Shown here one piece after another: positions 6,396 to 7,111 of a stretch of 7,111 bases of DNA. Positions within the stretch are counted from its first letter, which is position 1. Each line of letters opens with the position of its first letter. Under the pieces are notes generated by a model. The model searched no databases. It saw nothing but the letters and a program-made list of their open reading frames with translations, and had not been told where the DNA came from. A program made the translations under genes and the position numbers. This stretch comes from Alphaproteobacteria bacterium (lineage in GTDB: Bacteria; Pseudomonadota; Alphaproteobacteria; JAJFFI01): contig JAJFFI010000475.1 of assembly GCA_021776755.1 (NCBI GenBank), positions 1 through 7,111 on the forward strand, written 5' to 3'.

Positions 6396-6413
6396 CGCGC
6401 CCCTTTGGGCGCG
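6396..6413 (-). other. GC hairpin in the tkt-gap spacer
   Basis: CGCGCCC 6396-6402 and GGGCGCG 6407-6413 form a perfect 7-bp stem with a 4-nt loop, 4 nt after the tkt stop. On the minus strand it is followed by GGGTTCAAC and no U-tract, so complete termination is unlikely. It could tune or stabilise segments of a tkt-gap transcript. No convincing promoter is visible in this 57-bp gap. Confidence 0.4.
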
Positions 6414-6417
6414 TCCG

Positions 6418-7111
6418 TTAGATCCGCGCCTTCACGGCCTTCACGGCCGCGTCCGCGGTGATTCCGAAATGCTTGTAAAGCTCACTGGCCGGGGCCGAGC
6501 CGCCGAAGGTCGTCATGCCGACCACGGCGCCATCCGGGCCGACCCAGCGGTCCCAGCCTTGCGCGACCGCCGCCTCGATGGCGACCCGTCCCGTCTTCGG
6601 ACCAAGTACACTTGCCTGATATTCGTCATCCTGACGGGCAAACAAGTCCATCGCCGGCATCGAGACCACCGCCGTCGGGATGCCGTCGGCTTCGAGCGTG
6701 TCCCGCGCCTCGAGCGCGAGGTGCAGTTCCGAGCCGGTGCCGATCAGCGTCGCCTTGCGTTTGCCGGCGCCTCCGCTGGCTTCGGCCAGGACATAGGCGC
6801 CCTTGGCCGAGAGATTTTCGTCGGTGTAATCCGTCCGCACCGTCGGCAGTCCCTGGCGCGACAGCACGATCACCGATGGCGTCGACGGGGATTTCAGCGC
6901 GAGGTGCCAGGCTTCCGCCGTCTCGGCCAGATCGGCGGGGCGGAAGACGTGCAGGTTCGGGATCGCGCGGAGTGCGGCCAGATGCTCGACCGGCTGATGC
7001 GTCGGGCCGTCCTCGCCGAGCCCGATGCTGTCGTGGGTCATCACGTAGATTACGCGCAGCCCCATCAGCGCCGACAGGCGGATCGACGGGCGGCAGTAAT
7101 CCGTAAATACC
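6418..7111 (-). CDS. tkt: Transketolase, C-terminal part (gene continues past the right edge)
   Basis: About 230 C-terminal residues are present of an enzyme usually near 660. Transketolase moves two-carbon ketol units between sugar phosphates using thiamine diphosphate, in the pentose phosphate pathway and Calvin cycle. The frame is open to the edge, starting [15 protein letters not shown], so an internal ATG at 7065 is not the true start. The family motif [16 protein letters not shown] includes residues equivalent to His461, Asp469 and His473 of E. coli TktA. VLSRQGLP carries the Arg520 equivalent that binds substrate phosphate. The C-terminal domain follows with [19 protein letters not shown] and [12 protein letters not shown]. 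The gene ends in TAA and appears intact as far as seen. It is the first gene of the visible tkt-gap pair. Confidence 0.97.
   Translation of the reverse strand, partial: VFTDYCRPSIRLSALMGLRVIYVMTHDSIGLGEDGPTHQPVEHLAALRAIPNLHVFRPADLAETAEAWHLALKSPSTPSVIVLSRQGLPTVRTDYTDENLSAKGAYVLAEASGGAGKRKATLIGTGSELHLALEARDTLEADGIPTAVVSMPAMDLFARQDDEYQASVLGPKTGRVAIEAAVAQGWDRWVGPDGAVVGMTTFGGSAPASELYKHFGITADAAVKAVKARI

Noticed and set aside
6396..6413. Intrinsic terminator between tkt and gap
   Set aside because: The hairpin is strong but lacks a following U-tract on the minus strand, and the two genes are only 57 bp apart, so it is reported only as a hairpin.

Overview
The window looks like a chromosomal segment of a high-GC alphaproteobacterium, probably Rhodospirillales-like. 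This rests on codon and base composition, the style of the proteins, the chemoreceptor tip sequence, and an intergenic palindrome at 38-80 of the kind scattered through alphaproteobacterial genomes. No species can be named from sequence alone. Every gene I can support is on the minus strand, so transcription runs from high to low coordinates.

In the direction of transcription the layout is: (1) the 3' part of transketolase (tkt, 7110-6418, running off the right edge); (2) a 57-bp gap holding a GC hairpin; (3) complete glyceraldehyde-3-phosphate dehydrogenase (gap, 6360-5356) with a good intrinsic terminator (5301-5333); (4) a methyl-accepting chemotaxis protein (MCP-2, 5213-3573) with its own terminator (3533-3565); (5) a regulatory-looking spacer with a tandem ~37-bp repeat; (6) a second, paralogous chemoreceptor (MCP-1, 3427-1739); (7) a 120-residue conserved-looking alpha/beta protein of unknown function (1572-1210); (8) a 199-bp GC-rich structured leader; (9) class I (DhnA/FbaB-type) fructose-bisphosphate aldolase (1010-96), followed by the palindromic repeat element.

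The metabolic genes tkt, gap and fba encode enzymes of the shared triose/pentose part of glycolysis, gluconeogenesis, the pentose phosphate pathway and the Calvin cycle. In many alphaproteobacteria pgk follows gap in such a cluster. Here no pgk is present between gap and fba, and two transmembrane chemoreceptors lie in that interval. The terminators after gap and after MCP-2, and a shared CTTTTC-N4/5-AGTTGTAG-like motif upstream of both receptors, suggest that the receptors are separate transcription units inserted into, and insulated from, the metabolic cluster.

No mobile element, CRISPR array, tRNA or rRNA is visible, and no gene-free stretch exceeds about 200 bp. I see no clear-cut undescribed system. 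The observations most worth following are the receptor pair in this context, the repeated upstream motif, and the small unknown protein next to fba.
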